Shown: positions 53,828 to 61,672, counted from the first letter of the stretch. The stretch is 64,000 nucleotides of DNA from Streptomyces sp. cg36 (GCF_041080675.1 NZ_CP163520.1:1984001-2048000), one strand, 5' to 3'. A program made the numbers and translations. Notes: a model not told the origin generated them from the sequence alone.

Positions 53828-54678
53828 GGGCGGGCTCCCTTCTCGATCAGCGGGCGCAGGAACTCCATGGACCTGCGGGCCTGTTCGGGGCCCGCGTGGG
53901 AGTGGCGGGGCAGCTCCACGACGGTCAGGCCCGTGTAGCCGGTGGCGCTCAGCGCATCGAGCAGCGGCGGGAAGTCCATCTCGCCGTCCCCGAACGGCAG
54001 GTGCTCGTGCACCCCGCGCCGCATGTCCTCGATCTGGACGTGCCGCAGCCACGGCGCGGCGGCCCGCACGCACGCGGCGGGCGGCTCCGGCTCCAGGCAC
54101 TGGCAGTGCCCGAGGTCCAGGGTCAGCCCCAGCGGGCCGGGGTCGCCCAGCTGCTCGCGCAGCCGGTGGAAGTCGGCCAGGGTGGCCAGCAGATGGCCGG
54201 GCTCGGGCTCGATCGCCAGCGGGACGCCCGCCGCTTCGGCCGCGTCGAGGACCGGTGCCAGGCTCTCGCCGAGCAGCTTCCAGGCGGTGTCCTCGCCGGT
54301 GCCGTCGGGGGTGATGCCGCTGAAGCAGTGCACGGCGTGCGCGCCGAGGTCGGCGGCCACCTGTACGGCCGTGACCAGCAGCGCGGTGCGCCGGGCCCGG
54401 TCGTCCGGGTCGGGATCCAGCAGGGTGGGCCCGTGCTTGCGGCGCGGGTCCAGCACATAGCGGGCGCCGGTCTCCACGGTGACGCCGAGACCGAGCTCGC
54501 CGAGCCGCCGGGCCACCCGGCGGGTGCGTTCGGCGAGGCCGGGGGCGAGCGGGTCGAGGTGCATGTGGTCGAGGGTGAGGCCGACGCCCTGGTAGCCGAG
54601 GTCGGCCAGCAGGGCGAGGGCGTCGTCGAGCCGGAGGTCGGTCAGCCCGTTGGTGCCGTAGCCGAGGCGGACGCTCAT
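53824..54678 (-). CDS. Sugar phosphate isomerase/epimerase-like TIM-barrel protein
   Basis: This 284-residue protein is of the xylose-isomerase-like AP endonuclease 2 family. Metal-site residues are suggested by HCFSGITPDGTG, LAIEPEPGHLLAT, LTLDLGHCQCLEP and VQIEDMRRGVHEHLPFGDGEMDF. It differs from EboE and is an additional member of the operon compared with the six-gene cyanobacterial set. It could isomerise or epimerise the cyclised sugar product of the upstream cyclase (inference). The ATG overlaps the UbiA-like stop codon as ATGA. Confidence 0.87.
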   Translation of the reverse strand: MSVRLGYGTNGLTDLRLDDALALLADLGYQGVGLTLDHMHLDPLAPGLAERTRRVARRLGELGLGVTVETGARYVLDPRRKHGPTLLDPDPDDRARRTALLVTAVQVAADLGAHAVHCFSGITPDGTGEDTAWKLLGESLAPVLDAAEAAGVPLAIEPEPGHLLATLADFHRLREQLGDPGPLGLTLDLGHCQCLEPEPPAACVRAAAPWLRHVQIEDMRRGVHEHLPFGDGEMDFPPLLDALSATGYTGLTVVELPRHSHAGPEQARRSMEFLRPLIEKGARP

Positions 54679-55580
54679 GTGGGGCTGACCTTCCGTGCGA
54701 GGGTGCGGGCGACCGGGATCAGGCCGAGCAGCCCGGCGGCGGTGCCGGGCGCCCCGGCCCGCGCGGCCAGGGCCGCCTGGAGCGGGATCATGGCGCGGAT
54801 GCCGCCGCCGACGGCCCGCTGGGTGAGCGGGGGCGAGGGGTTGAGGGCGGCGTGCAGGAAGGGGCGGGCCGCGGTGGCCGTGTAGGTGGCGGCGAGCGCG
54901 GCCCCCGCGGCCCGGCGCACCGCCGCGGCGCGCCCGCCGGCCGGCGCGCGGTCCGGGCCGGCGGGTCCGGGCAGGGACGCGGTGAGCGCGCCCAGCGTGC
55001 CGGTGACCGCGAGCGCGGCCAGCGGCGCCTTCGCGGAGCCGCCGAAGACCTCGTGGCGCGAGACGGTGGTCACCGCGTAGGTGTGGGCGCCGAGGGCCGC
55101 CGCCGGGGCGAGGGCGCGGCGCGGGGAGCCCGCGGTGGCGGTGGCGCCGAGCAGCAGGTCGAGGGAGCGGGCCGCGGCCATCGCCGCCGGGCCCGCCTTG
55201 GTGTGCTTCAGCCGCAGGTCGTACGCCCAGACGGTGGCCGCGAGCGCGGTGGCGACGGCGCCCGCCGGGCGGCCCGCGCGGTGGGCGAGCGCCAGGCCCG
55301 CGCCGGTGAGCCCGGCCGCCGCCGCCAGTGCCGCGCCCGGCTTGACCCGGCCGGACGGGATCGGGCGGTGCGGCCGTTCGCGGGCGTCCTCCTCGCGGTC
55401 GGCCCAGTCGTTGAGCGCCATCCCGGCCTCGTACAGGCAGAGCGAGGCGCCGAGGGCGAGCGCGGTGCGGCCGTTCGGACGGCGTCCGGCGGACGCCGCC
55501 CCCGCGAGGGCGTCGCCGGGCACGGTGAACAGGGCGGAGACGCGCAGGAGTTCGGCCCAGTCGCGGGGCGCCGGGCTCAC
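54675..55580 (-). CDS. UbiA-family prenyltransferase-like membrane protein (EboC-like)
   Basis: In this 301-residue protein with about seven to eight transmembrane helices, the first Asp-rich motif is ALNDWADREEDARERPHRPIPSG (NDxxDxxxD), as needed to bind a prenyl diphosphate with magnesium. A second region, TVWAYDLRLKHTKAG, resembles the second motif. UbiA enzymes attach isoprenoid chains to soluble acceptors. EboC is the UbiA member of ebo clusters. The GTG at 55580 overlaps the cyclase stop codon as GTGA. Confidence 0.88.
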   Translation of the reverse strand: MSPAPRDWAELLRVSALFTVPGDALAGAASAGRRPNGRTALALGASLCLYEAGMALNDWADREEDARERPHRPIPSGRVKPGAALAAAAGLTGAGLALAHRAGRPAGAVATALAATVWAYDLRLKHTKAGPAAMAAARSLDLLLGATATAGSPRRALAPAAALGAHTYAVTTVSRHEVFGGSAKAPLAALAVTGTLGALTASLPGPAGPDRAPAGGRAAAVRRAAGAALAATYTATAARPFLHAALNPSPPLTQRAVGGGIRAMIPLQAALAARAGAPGTAAGLLGLIPVARTLARKVSPT

Positions 55581-56713
55581 CGGGCCTCCCGCAGCCGCTC
55601 GGCGAAGGAGAGGAGCGCCGCGTACTGCTCGGCCAGCGCCGCGGAGCCGCCGTCCGGGTCCTTGAAGTAGAAGCCCAGTTCGGGGCGGGGGCCGGTCAGT
55701 CCGCGCTCATGGGCGCGGGCGGCCAGCCGGGCGAGGTCCAGGACGAGGGGCGCGGCGAGCGCCGAGTCGCAGCCCTGCCAGATCGTCTGGAGCACCATGC
55801 GCGAGCCGAGGAAGCCCTCGAAGGCGATGTGGTCCCAGGCGGTCTTCCAGTCGCCGAGCGAGGGCACGTCGTCGATGTGCACCTCGCCCTCGGGCAGCGC
55901 GCCGAGGTTGTCCTCCAGGACGCGGTTCTTGCCCGCGTTCTTGGCGGCGGCGGCGGCCGGGTCGGCGAGCGAGGCGCCGTCGCCGCCGCCGAGCAGGTTG
56001 CTGCCGGACCACGCGCGCACGTCCAGGGCGCGCTGGCGGAACATCGGCGCGAGCACCGCGCGCAGCAGGGTCTGGCCGGTCTTGCCGTCGCGGCCCGCGT
56101 ACGGCACGGCCGCCTCCCGGGCCGCCGGGGCGAGGGCCGGGTGGTGCAGACCGGTCGAGGGAGTGAAGTTCACATAGGCACATCCGGCGCGCAGCGCCGC
56201 CGCCGCGTACAGCGAGGAGGCGGGCAGCCGGTCGGCGTCCTCGGCGGGCGCGGGCTCGGTGGAGGAGACGTTGACCACGACGGTGCGGGCGGCGCCGGTG
56301 CGCCGGGCGAAGCCGCAGATGTCGGCGGCGAACGCCTCGATCAGCTCCTGGTCGCCGCGGGTGTCGCCGGGCAGCGGGCCGCCCATGCGTATCTCCTCGT
56401 CGGCGGCGGCGAGTTCGGCGCGGACGGCGGCGGGAAGCCCGTGCGGCAGCACCCCGCCCGCGGCCAGCTCCTCGGCGCGCTTGGGCAGCGGGCCGCTCAC
56501 CACGTCGTGGCCGCCGAAGACGAGGGAGGACAGGGCGGGCAGGCCGCTGTCGGCGAACTCGGCGGTCTCGGTGACCAGGCCGGTGGGCCGCTGGAGACCG
56601 GCGGCGACGGCGGCGCAGCCGGCCACGGCCGTGGTGGCGACGGAGCCGCGGGCTCCGATGAACCAGACCCCCGTCCTGGGGACGTTGTCGCGGGTATCTG
56701 CGTACGGGGACAC
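55577..56713 (-). CDS. Inositol-3-phosphate-synthase-like cyclase at the head of the ebo-like operon
   Basis: This 378-residue protein of the myo-inositol-phosphate synthase family converts a sugar phosphate to a carbocycle with NAD. The NAD-binding motif is GVWFIGARGSVATTAVAG. A catalytic-Lys segment is GRDGKTGQTLLRAVLAPMF, followed by SNLLGGGDGASLADPAAAAAKNAGK in the place of the canonical NNDG region. VVNVSSTEPAP is also typical. I start it at the GTG at 56713, which has AGGAGG 6 bases upstream, instead of the longer TTG-started frame. It is the first gene of the seven-gene operon and occupies the role of EboD, the dehydroquinate-synthase-like cyclase. A separate housekeeping synthase probably exists elsewhere. 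Confidence 0.88.
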   Translation of the reverse strand: MSPYADTRDNVPRTGVWFIGARGSVATTAVAGCAAVAAGLQRPTGLVTETAEFADSGLPALSSLVFGGHDVVSGPLPKRAEELAAGGVLPHGLPAAVRAELAAADEEIRMGGPLPGDTRGDQELIEAFAADICGFARRTGAARTVVVNVSSTEPAPAEDADRLPASSLYAAAALRAGCAYVNFTPSTGLHHPALAPAAREAAVPYAGRDGKTGQTLLRAVLAPMFRQRALDVRAWSGSNLLGGGDGASLADPAAAAAKNAGKNRVLEDNLGALPEGEVHIDDVPSLGDWKTAWDHIAFEGFLGSRMVLQTIWQGCDSALAAPLVLDLARLAARAHERGLTGPRPELGFYFKDPDGGSAALAEQYAALLSFAERLREAR

Positions 56714-56917
56714 GGGCAGCCTCCTGGTTACGTCAGCGCGTTGAAGCCTTTCCAACCTGACGGAAGTGGCGGCTGGTTGGGCAGCTGTTCATTCGTATCG
56801 ATAGATCTACCCGGCGGCGGGCGGATGCGCGGGTGCCGCAGTTGCACGCGAGAACGGCGGAGTGCTGGCCACGGCACGCCTCCGCGACCAGCACTCCTTC
56901 GCCGTCATGCGCCCGGC
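56714..56917. other. Intergenic region upstream of the ebo-like operon
   Basis: This 204-bp region contains the operon promoter region (about 56714-56815, relatively A/T-rich around CGTATCGATAGATC) and the terminator hairpin of the StrR-like gene at 56859-56897. I found no StrR-type GTTCGAC inverted site here. Confidence 0.55.
56859..56897 (-). terminator. Hairpin terminator after the StrR-like regulator
   Basis: A 10-bp stem (GGAGTGCTGG at 56859-56868, complement at 56888-56897), with further imperfect pairing in the 19-base loop, lies 20 bp after the stop codon. Confidence 0.6.
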
Positions 56918-57973
56918 CTACTCGGCGCGCTGCTGGAGCTGCTCGGCCAGCGTCTGCCAGGCGGCGGCGCAGCTGCGCGCGAGGTCGGCGACCTCGGGCG
57001 CCCAGTGGCCGGGCAGACCGCGGCCGAGGGTCTCCATGCCCTCGCCGTCCACGGTGTAGTGGTGGAGCCAGCGCAGGGTGCGCCGGCCCGCCTCGTTGAG
57101 CCGCAGCGAGGGGTCCTCGCTCAGCTTGGCCAGCAGCTTCTGGCGGTCGACGGAGATCTCCCGCCGCTCGCTGCGGGCGCTGACCGCGCGCTGGGTCTGG
57201 CGCGGCACCACCGGTGCGCCGGGGGCCGGGCTCTGCCCCGCCGCCGTGCGGTAGCGGCCCGGTACGGGGTCCTCGCCCCGGTCGATGCGCTGGCGCACGT
57301 CCCGCACGGTGGCGGGTGAGAGGCCGGTCGCCCGGGCCACCTCGCGCAGCCCCGCGTTGGGCCGCTCGTGGATCATCGCGGCGGCCTGCTGGCGGCGGTA
57401 TCCGCTGTCGAGCGGGCGCAGCCGGCCGTCCCGGCCCAGGCGCGCGTTCGACTGCGGAGCGTCCGCCGAGGAGCGGGAACGGATCCGGGAAATGGTCTTG
57501 TCGGAGAGGCCGACCGCGGCGGCGACGGCACGGTCGGACCACTGCGGGTGGGTCATGATGATCCGGGCCGCGGCGACCGAGCGGTCGGAGCGCGACAGCG
57601 GCAGGCCGTGGGTGACGTTGGCCTTGACCGCCAGGACGTATGCGGCGCCCTCGTCGCAGTCGACCATCCGGGCCTGGATGGTGGTCCGCCCGTTCAGAAG
57701 GGCGGCGCGCACCCGGTGGGTGCCGTCGATGACCCGCATCGACGGGCGGTGGACGGTGATCGGCGGCAGCGCTTCCCCCGCCTCGGCCAGCACGCGCACA
57801 TGGTCCTCGTCGGCGCCGCCGAGACGCGGCGAGTCCTCGAACACCAGGGAGTCGATGCGTACTTCACCGGCGGGATGCGACTCGATCCAGACCATGGAGG
57901 TCACGACCTCGTCGAGGTCCGCCGCGTGGATCTTCAGTAACTGATCGTCAATCGATTGCTCGGCCAGACTCAC
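56918..57973 (-). CDS. StrR/NovG-like pathway regulator (ParB-N domain plus HTH) with an early TTA codon
   Basis: This 351-residue regulator has a ParB-N-like domain at residues about 25-130 (DSPRLGGADEDHVRVLAEAGEALPPITVHRPSMRVIDGTHRVRAALLNG...). The helix-turn-helix region is NVTHGLPLSRSDRSVAAARIIMTHPQWSDRAVAAAVGLSDKTISRIR. These segments are diagnostic for the StrR family, which activates antibiotic gene clusters. The GTG at 57973 follows GAGGGGG. Codon 12 is TTA (57940-57938), so translation should need the bldA tRNA. It lies between the ebo-like operon and the FAD oxygenase pair and is a likely cluster-situated activator of one or both. Confidence 0.88.
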   Translation of the reverse strand: MSLAEQSIDDQLLKIHAADLDEVVTSMVWIESHPAGEVRIDSLVFEDSPRLGGADEDHVRVLAEAGEALPPITVHRPSMRVIDGTHRVRAALLNGRTTIQARMVDCDEGAAYVLAVKANVTHGLPLSRSDRSVAAARIIMTHPQWSDRAVAAAVGLSDKTISRIRSRSSADAPQSNARLGRDGRLRPLDSGYRRQQAAAMIHERPNAGLREVARATGLSPATVRDVRQRIDRGEDPVPGRYRTAAGQSPAPGAPVVPRQTQRAVSARSERREISVDRQKLLAKLSEDPSLRLNEAGRRTLRWLHHYTVDGEGMETLGRGLPGHWAPEVADLARSCAAAWQTLAEQLQQRAE

Positions 57974-58526
57974 TTTGCGCCCCCTCGCAATGAATCGGAA
58001 CCGGAATCCACTTCCGGTGTGCGAAATGAAAGGCGACCGGAGAAGCCTTGTCAACCACCCGGAAGCCGGTCCCGGAGCTCCCGATTCCCTTGCGGCACAA
58101 GGCAGTAGGGGCTCGCGGGCACCGCCCGCCGGACACCCCGCAGAGCCCCCGGAGCGATGGATACCGCACAGCTGTACGGGGGCAAACGGCGGGCCGTCAG
58201 AGCGGAAGTTCAGGTTCCGTCAAGTGCGGACAACCTTCTGTACCGACCGCGGTGAAGGGGCGGTGGATTTGGACCCGGGACGCGGGCCGGACGTCAAGGA
58301 CCGTCAGAAGAGGGGCCGGAATCACACATTCCGGCCCGCTGATCGGCTTCGCACTCGTGATGCCCCTGGGGCGGCGGGCCCCCGCGGGGGTGACCGCCGG
58401 TCGCCCGGCCGGCCGGAGCGGCCCGGTCAACTGCGCGGACCAGAGGAGAACTTGGCCAATTCTTTGGCCGAGAACAGACCCGGAACCCGTCACACCGGCG
58501 TGACGGGCTCCGGGCCGTGCCGTGCG
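57974..58526. other. 553-bp gene-free stretch upstream of the StrR-like gene
   Basis: It holds the StrR-like promoter region (57974-58080, fairly A/T-rich) and the terminator of the ABM/FAD operon at 58479-58514. A 150-codon plus-strand frame (58048-58503) exists but has no recognisable domain and poor codon character, so I do not call it. A local GGGCGGCGGGCCC / GCGGGGG segment near 58370-58395 could fold. Confidence 0.6.
58479..58514 (-). terminator. Hairpin terminator after the ABM / FAD oxygenase operon
   Basis: A 15-bp stem with one mismatch (CCCGGAACCCGTCAC at 58479-58493, partner at 58500-58514) and a 6-base loop lies 12 bp after the ABM stop codon. Confidence 0.75.
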
Positions 58527-58895
58527 TCAGTCGCCGCAGACGCCGTCGACGGCGACCTTCTCGTACAGGTGCGGGGAGACGGTACAGCCCTCCGGGTAGC
58601 CCTCACCGACCGGGTGGACCCGGGTACCGGCGTGGGCGGCGGCCAGATGGGCGGCGGACTCCCACACCGCGATGTTCACCAGGACCCGGCTGCCGCCGAC
58701 GCCCCGGTGCATCTGGGTGGAGACGAAGCCGGGCTGCCGCTGGAAGTATGCGGCGTCCCGGCGCCAGAGCGCCAGGAACTCCTCCTGGCGCTCCTCCGGC
58801 ACGGTGAAGGTGTTGACGAGGGTCACCGGGCCGGTCCGCTCCTGGAGTTGCTTCACATAAGGAGTGGACTCGTCGGTCTCCACGAACTCGATCAC
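58527..58895 (-). CDS. Antibiotic biosynthesis monooxygenase (ABM) family protein
   Basis: This 122-residue ferredoxin-like-fold protein has VTLVNTFTVPEERQEEFLALWRRDAAYFQRQPGFVSTQMHRG and NIAVWESAAHLAAAHAG, typical of ABM proteins such as ActVA-Orf6-type quinone-forming monooxygenases. It may oxidise an aromatic intermediate without a cofactor. The GTG at 58895 has AGGAGG upstream. It lies 17 bp after the FAD hydroxylase gene, so the two are probably one transcript and act on the same aromatic substrate. Confidence 0.9.
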   Translation of the reverse strand: MIEFVETDESTPYVKQLQERTGPVTLVNTFTVPEERQEEFLALWRRDAAYFQRQPGFVSTQMHRGVGGSRVLVNIAVWESAAHLAAAHAGTRVHPVGEGYPEGCTVSPHLYEKVAVDGVCGD

Positions 58896-58912
58896 AGGAC
58901 CTCCTGTCGGAT

Positions 58913-60415
58913 TCAGCGGGGCGAACCGAACCAGCGGGCGAGCGCGTCGAGCAGTTCGCCACCGTCCGGCGAGGCCCAGGCGACATGGCCGTCGGGGCGG
59001 AGCAGAACGGCGTCCGGCCGCGTTCCCTCGACCGTATCGGCCGGCACCCAGCCGTCCGGGACGATGTCCACCCGGTCAGCCCAGGTGGCCGAGACGATGT
59101 CGATGCGGTCGGACCAGCCCTGTGCGAGCCGGGCCGCCCCCCGGCTGCCGTCGGCGGTGATCAGCACACCGCGGGCGGGGTGCAGCAGTGCGGAGACCCG
59201 GCTGGTGGAGCCGTCCGCCAGCTTCACCTCGCGGTCCGGCATCCGCAGCCCGAGCAGCGGGTGTCCGGTGCTGCCGCCCATGTCGTAGCGGATGCCGAGC
59301 CCGCTGACGTGTCCGGCCAGGCGCCGGGCCGCGTCCGGCGACTGCACCAGCTCGCGCATCACCTGGCGCATCGGCTCCATCTCGTCGCCGGTGAGGTAGA
59401 GCGACGCCTGGGCGAGGGTGTTGCGCAGCAGCTTCTCGCCCACCGGGTGCCGCTCGCTCTGATAGGTGTCGAGCAGCCCCTCGGGCGCCCAGCCCTTGAC
59501 GGTGGCCGCCAGCTTCCACCCGAGGTTCACCGCGTCCTGGACCCCGACGCTCAGCCCCTGGGCGCCGGCCGGGATGTGGATGTGGGTGGAGTCGCCGGAG
59601 AGCAGGACCCGGCCGCGCCGGTACTCGGCCGCCTGGCGGGTGGCGTTGGTGAACGCGCTCACCCACTTCGTCTCGGCGCCGTGCAGGGACTGGCCGGTCA
59701 ACTCCTGCCAGGAGTCCGCGATCTCGGCGAACGTGAGCGTGCTGTTGTCCCGGGGCGTCAGCTTCGCGGGGTGGATGATGATCCGGGTCACCCCCTCCTC
59801 CAGCCGGATCGCCATCACCATGCCGCCGTCGACGCGCTCGCCGATCACCCGCGGCTTGATGTCGGGGCGGTCGACGACGTCGGCCACGTACATCCCCCGG
59901 GTCGCCTCGCGGCCGGGGAAGTCGATGCCGGCCAGTTTGCGCACCCGGGACCGCCCGCCGTCGCAGCCCACCAGGTACTGGGCGGAGTGCTCGATCCGCC
60001 CGTCCGGCCCGTCCACCACCACGGTGATGCCGTCCGGCCCCTCCTCGAAGTCCATTACCTCGTGGCCGCGGCGCACGTCGACGCCCAGATCGGTGACCCA
60101 CGCCTCCAGGATCTCCTCGATCCGGTACTGGGGGACGCCGCGGATGCCGAAGTGGTTGTCCTCCAGGGCGGTGAAGTCGATGCGGACGCCGCCGAAGTGC
60201 CCCTCGTTGCCTATCTCGATGTCTCCGAAGCGGGCCAGCAGGCCGCGCTGGTGGAAGACCTCGGCGGCGCGCCGGGTGAATCCGACGCCCCGTGACTCCC
60301 CGCTGGGGGTGGCCCGCTGCTCGTAGACAACCACGTCAACGCCGTTCAGCCGGAGTTCGCCCGCCAGCATGAGACCGACCGGCCCTGCCCCGGAAATGAT
60401 CACGCCTGTTCCCAT
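58913..60415 (-). CDS. FAD-dependent aromatic hydroxylase (PgaE/RdmE-type)
   Basis: This 500-residue class A flavoprotein monooxygenase has the FAD-binding motif VIISGAGPVGLMLAGEL at the start, the DG motif YLVGCDGGRSRVRKLAGI near 160, and the GD motif GRVLLSGDSTHIHIPAGAQGLSVGVQDAVNLGWKLA near 285. A thioredoxin-like C-terminal domain follows (from about 390). Members such as PgaE and RdmE hydroxylate angucycline or anthracycline polyketides. The ATG at 60415 has GGAGG upstream. It is the first gene of a two-gene unit with the ABM protein. The substrate cannot be deduced, and no polyketide synthase is inside the window. Confidence 0.93.
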   Translation of the reverse strand: MGTGVIISGAGPVGLMLAGELRLNGVDVVVYEQRATPSGESRGVGFTRRAAEVFHQRGLLARFGDIEIGNEGHFGGVRIDFTALEDNHFGIRGVPQYRIEEILEAWVTDLGVDVRRGHEVMDFEEGPDGITVVVDGPDGRIEHSAQYLVGCDGGRSRVRKLAGIDFPGREATRGMYVADVVDRPDIKPRVIGERVDGGMVMAIRLEEGVTRIIIHPAKLTPRDNSTLTFAEIADSWQELTGQSLHGAETKWVSAFTNATRQAAEYRRGRVLLSGDSTHIHIPAGAQGLSVGVQDAVNLGWKLAATVKGWAPEGLLDTYQSERHPVGEKLLRNTLAQASLYLTGDEMEPMRQVMRELVQSPDAARRLAGHVSGLGIRYDMGGSTGHPLLGLRMPDREVKLADGSTSRVSALLHPARGVLITADGSRGAARLAQGWSDRIDIVSATWADRVDIVPDGWVPADTVEGTRPDAVLLRPDGHVAWASPDGGELLDALARWFGSPR

Positions 60416-60925
60416 TTTTCGCCCTCCTGGATGAGATATGCGAGATCCGATTCAGCACTTCGGGAATCAACTCGCAACGCCTCGCAATGGCGCCGTGCAG
60501 CCAACGAGCCCGGAAACGGGGCGTTGAATGTGATCATGCTCTGCGGCACACCGAAAAGACCTTTCGGGCCGCCGAAGAAGTCTGCAACCGCGCGATCAAA
60601 GGAGTCAAGGGGAACGAAGTCTTCGCTTTCCCTAGATCTTTCCCCGGATCCTTTTCCTAGATCCTTTCCGAAGATCCTTTTCCGGGGCGCACGATAAAGC
60701 GAAGAACAAAGATCAAGGGAATTGATCATTCTGAATACGAAGAGGATACCGAAATGGCTGGTTCCGCAATACCGGCCGGTAGTGTTCGGGTTTTAGAACC
60801 GCACCGGGACCGAAGATCGACCGCCGCTCGACTTCGATGTTTCCGCGGTTGCCCTCTTGACGGAGCGAATTGCCTGCTGAAGGCTTCTCGGCGCAGAACA
60901 CCAGACTTAATAAGGAGAGCTCACG
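60416..60925. other. 510-bp divergent, unusually A/T-rich intergenic region with a 13-bp repeat
   Basis: It separates the minus-strand FAD hydroxylase from the plus-strand VOC gene. Base composition is far below the chromosome average, especially 60560-60760. It contains the GATC array at 60635-60685. A minus-strand frame (60400-60729) and a plus-strand frame (60754-61059) are open, but neither has a recognised domain. Confidence 0.65.
60635..60685. repeat. 13-bp tandem repeat GATCCTTTTCC, four units
   Basis: GATC occurs at 60635, 60647, 60660 and 60673, giving spacings of 12, 13 and 13 bp. Units read GATCTTTCCCCG, GATCCTTTTCCTA, GATCCTTTCCGAA and GATCCTTTTCCGG. It lies about 220 bp upstream of the FAD hydroxylase start and 240 bp upstream of the VOC start. 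Confidence 0.85.
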
Positions 60926-61381
60926 ATGTCCTCTGCCGTCACGCAGAAGCTCACGGTTTTTCTGGCGTTCCCGCAGGATGCCGAGGAGGCGGTGAACTTC
61001 TACACCTCGCTCTTCGACGACTCAGAGGTGGTCAACACCATTCGCGCCCGCGCAGGTGAGCCGGGGTGGGTGGAGGGGACCCTCCAGCACGCGGTGTTCA
61101 CGCTCGCCGGGCAGCAGTTCATGTGCATCAACATCCCGCCGGACGGCGCCCGGGGCTCCGACCACGCCCCTTGGGACACCTACAAGTTCTCCCCCGCGAT
61201 GGCCGTCTACGTGCAGTGCGACACCGACGAGGAGTTCGACCGGGTCTTCCAGGGCCTCGCCGCGAAGGGCGAGGTGATCATGCCCGTGGGGACGTACGGG
61301 TTCAGCGCCAAGTTCGGCTGGGTCAACGACCAGTTCGGTGTCTCCTGGCGGATCAACCTTTCCGAGAGCAAGGTCAAGTAA
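60926..61381 (+). CDS. VOC-superfamily protein (PhnB / 3-demethylubiquinone methyltransferase-like)
   Basis: This 151-residue protein with two glyoxalase-type beta-alpha-beta modules has LTVFLAFPQDAEEAVNFYTSLFDDSEVVNTIRA at the start and VYVQCDTDEEFDRVFQGLAAKGEVIMPVGTYGFSAKFGWVNDQFGVSWRINL at the end, the PhnB-like pattern. Its reaction is unknown; relatives bind drugs or act on small aromatic molecules. The ATG at 60926 has AAGGAGAG upstream. It begins the plus-strand group of VOC, NmrA-like and amidotransferase genes. Confidence 0.9.
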   Translation: MSSAVTQKLTVFLAFPQDAEEAVNFYTSLFDDSEVVNTIRARAGEPGWVEGTLQHAVFTLAGQQFMCINIPPDGARGSDHAPWDTYKFSPAMAVYVQCDTDEEFDRVFQGLAAKGEVIMPVGTYGFSAKFGWVNDQFGVSWRINLSESKVK

Positions 61382-61672
61382 GCCGTACCACCGCTCGACC
61401 GTCGGCCATGGGGCTCAGCGCCTCATGGCCGACTTGTACCCGCACGCACCTTTGTCGACGTCCCCGCCCCCGCGGGTCGGCCACGTTTTTCGGCATTCCG
61501 CCCCGCCGCGCCCCGCCCAGCGGCCCCACGGGTCCGCCCCCGTCTCTCCCGTTCGCCTTTTCCCCTGGCTACGCGCTGCCCACTTCCGGGTGCCGGCATT
61601 CTGCTCACACGACCGATATCGCGTTGCACTGGCAAATGTCCTCGCACATCCCTTTGACCACGGGAGAAACGC
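61382..61672. other. Intergenic region between the VOC and NmrA-like genes
   Basis: This 291-bp region has C-rich sequence (61440-61570) followed by an A/T-richer stretch (61590-61670) that may hold a promoter for the NmrA-like gene. No clear hairpin or gene is seen. Confidence 0.5.

Noticed and set aside
58048..58503. Plus-strand frame of 151 codons between the StrR-like and ABM genes
   Set aside because: No recognisable domain, Arg/Pro/Gly-rich composition, and the end overlaps a terminator hairpin.
60635..60685. SARP-type heptamer direct repeats
   Set aside because: SARP sites repeat every 11 or 22 bp near a -35 box; here the period is 12-13 bp. I kept it as an unexplained repeat only.
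60400..60729. Minus-strand frame of 109 codons covering the A/T-rich repeat region
   Set aside because: No ribosome site precedes it, the sequence has no known family, and it runs into the start of the FAD hydroxylase. A leader function is possible but unsupported.
60754..61059. Plus-strand frame of 101 codons with a GAGGA ribosome site and TTA codons upstream of the VOC gene
   Set aside because: It overlaps the VOC gene by over 130 bp in another frame and has no domain; the VOC gene has a better ribosome site and strong homology.
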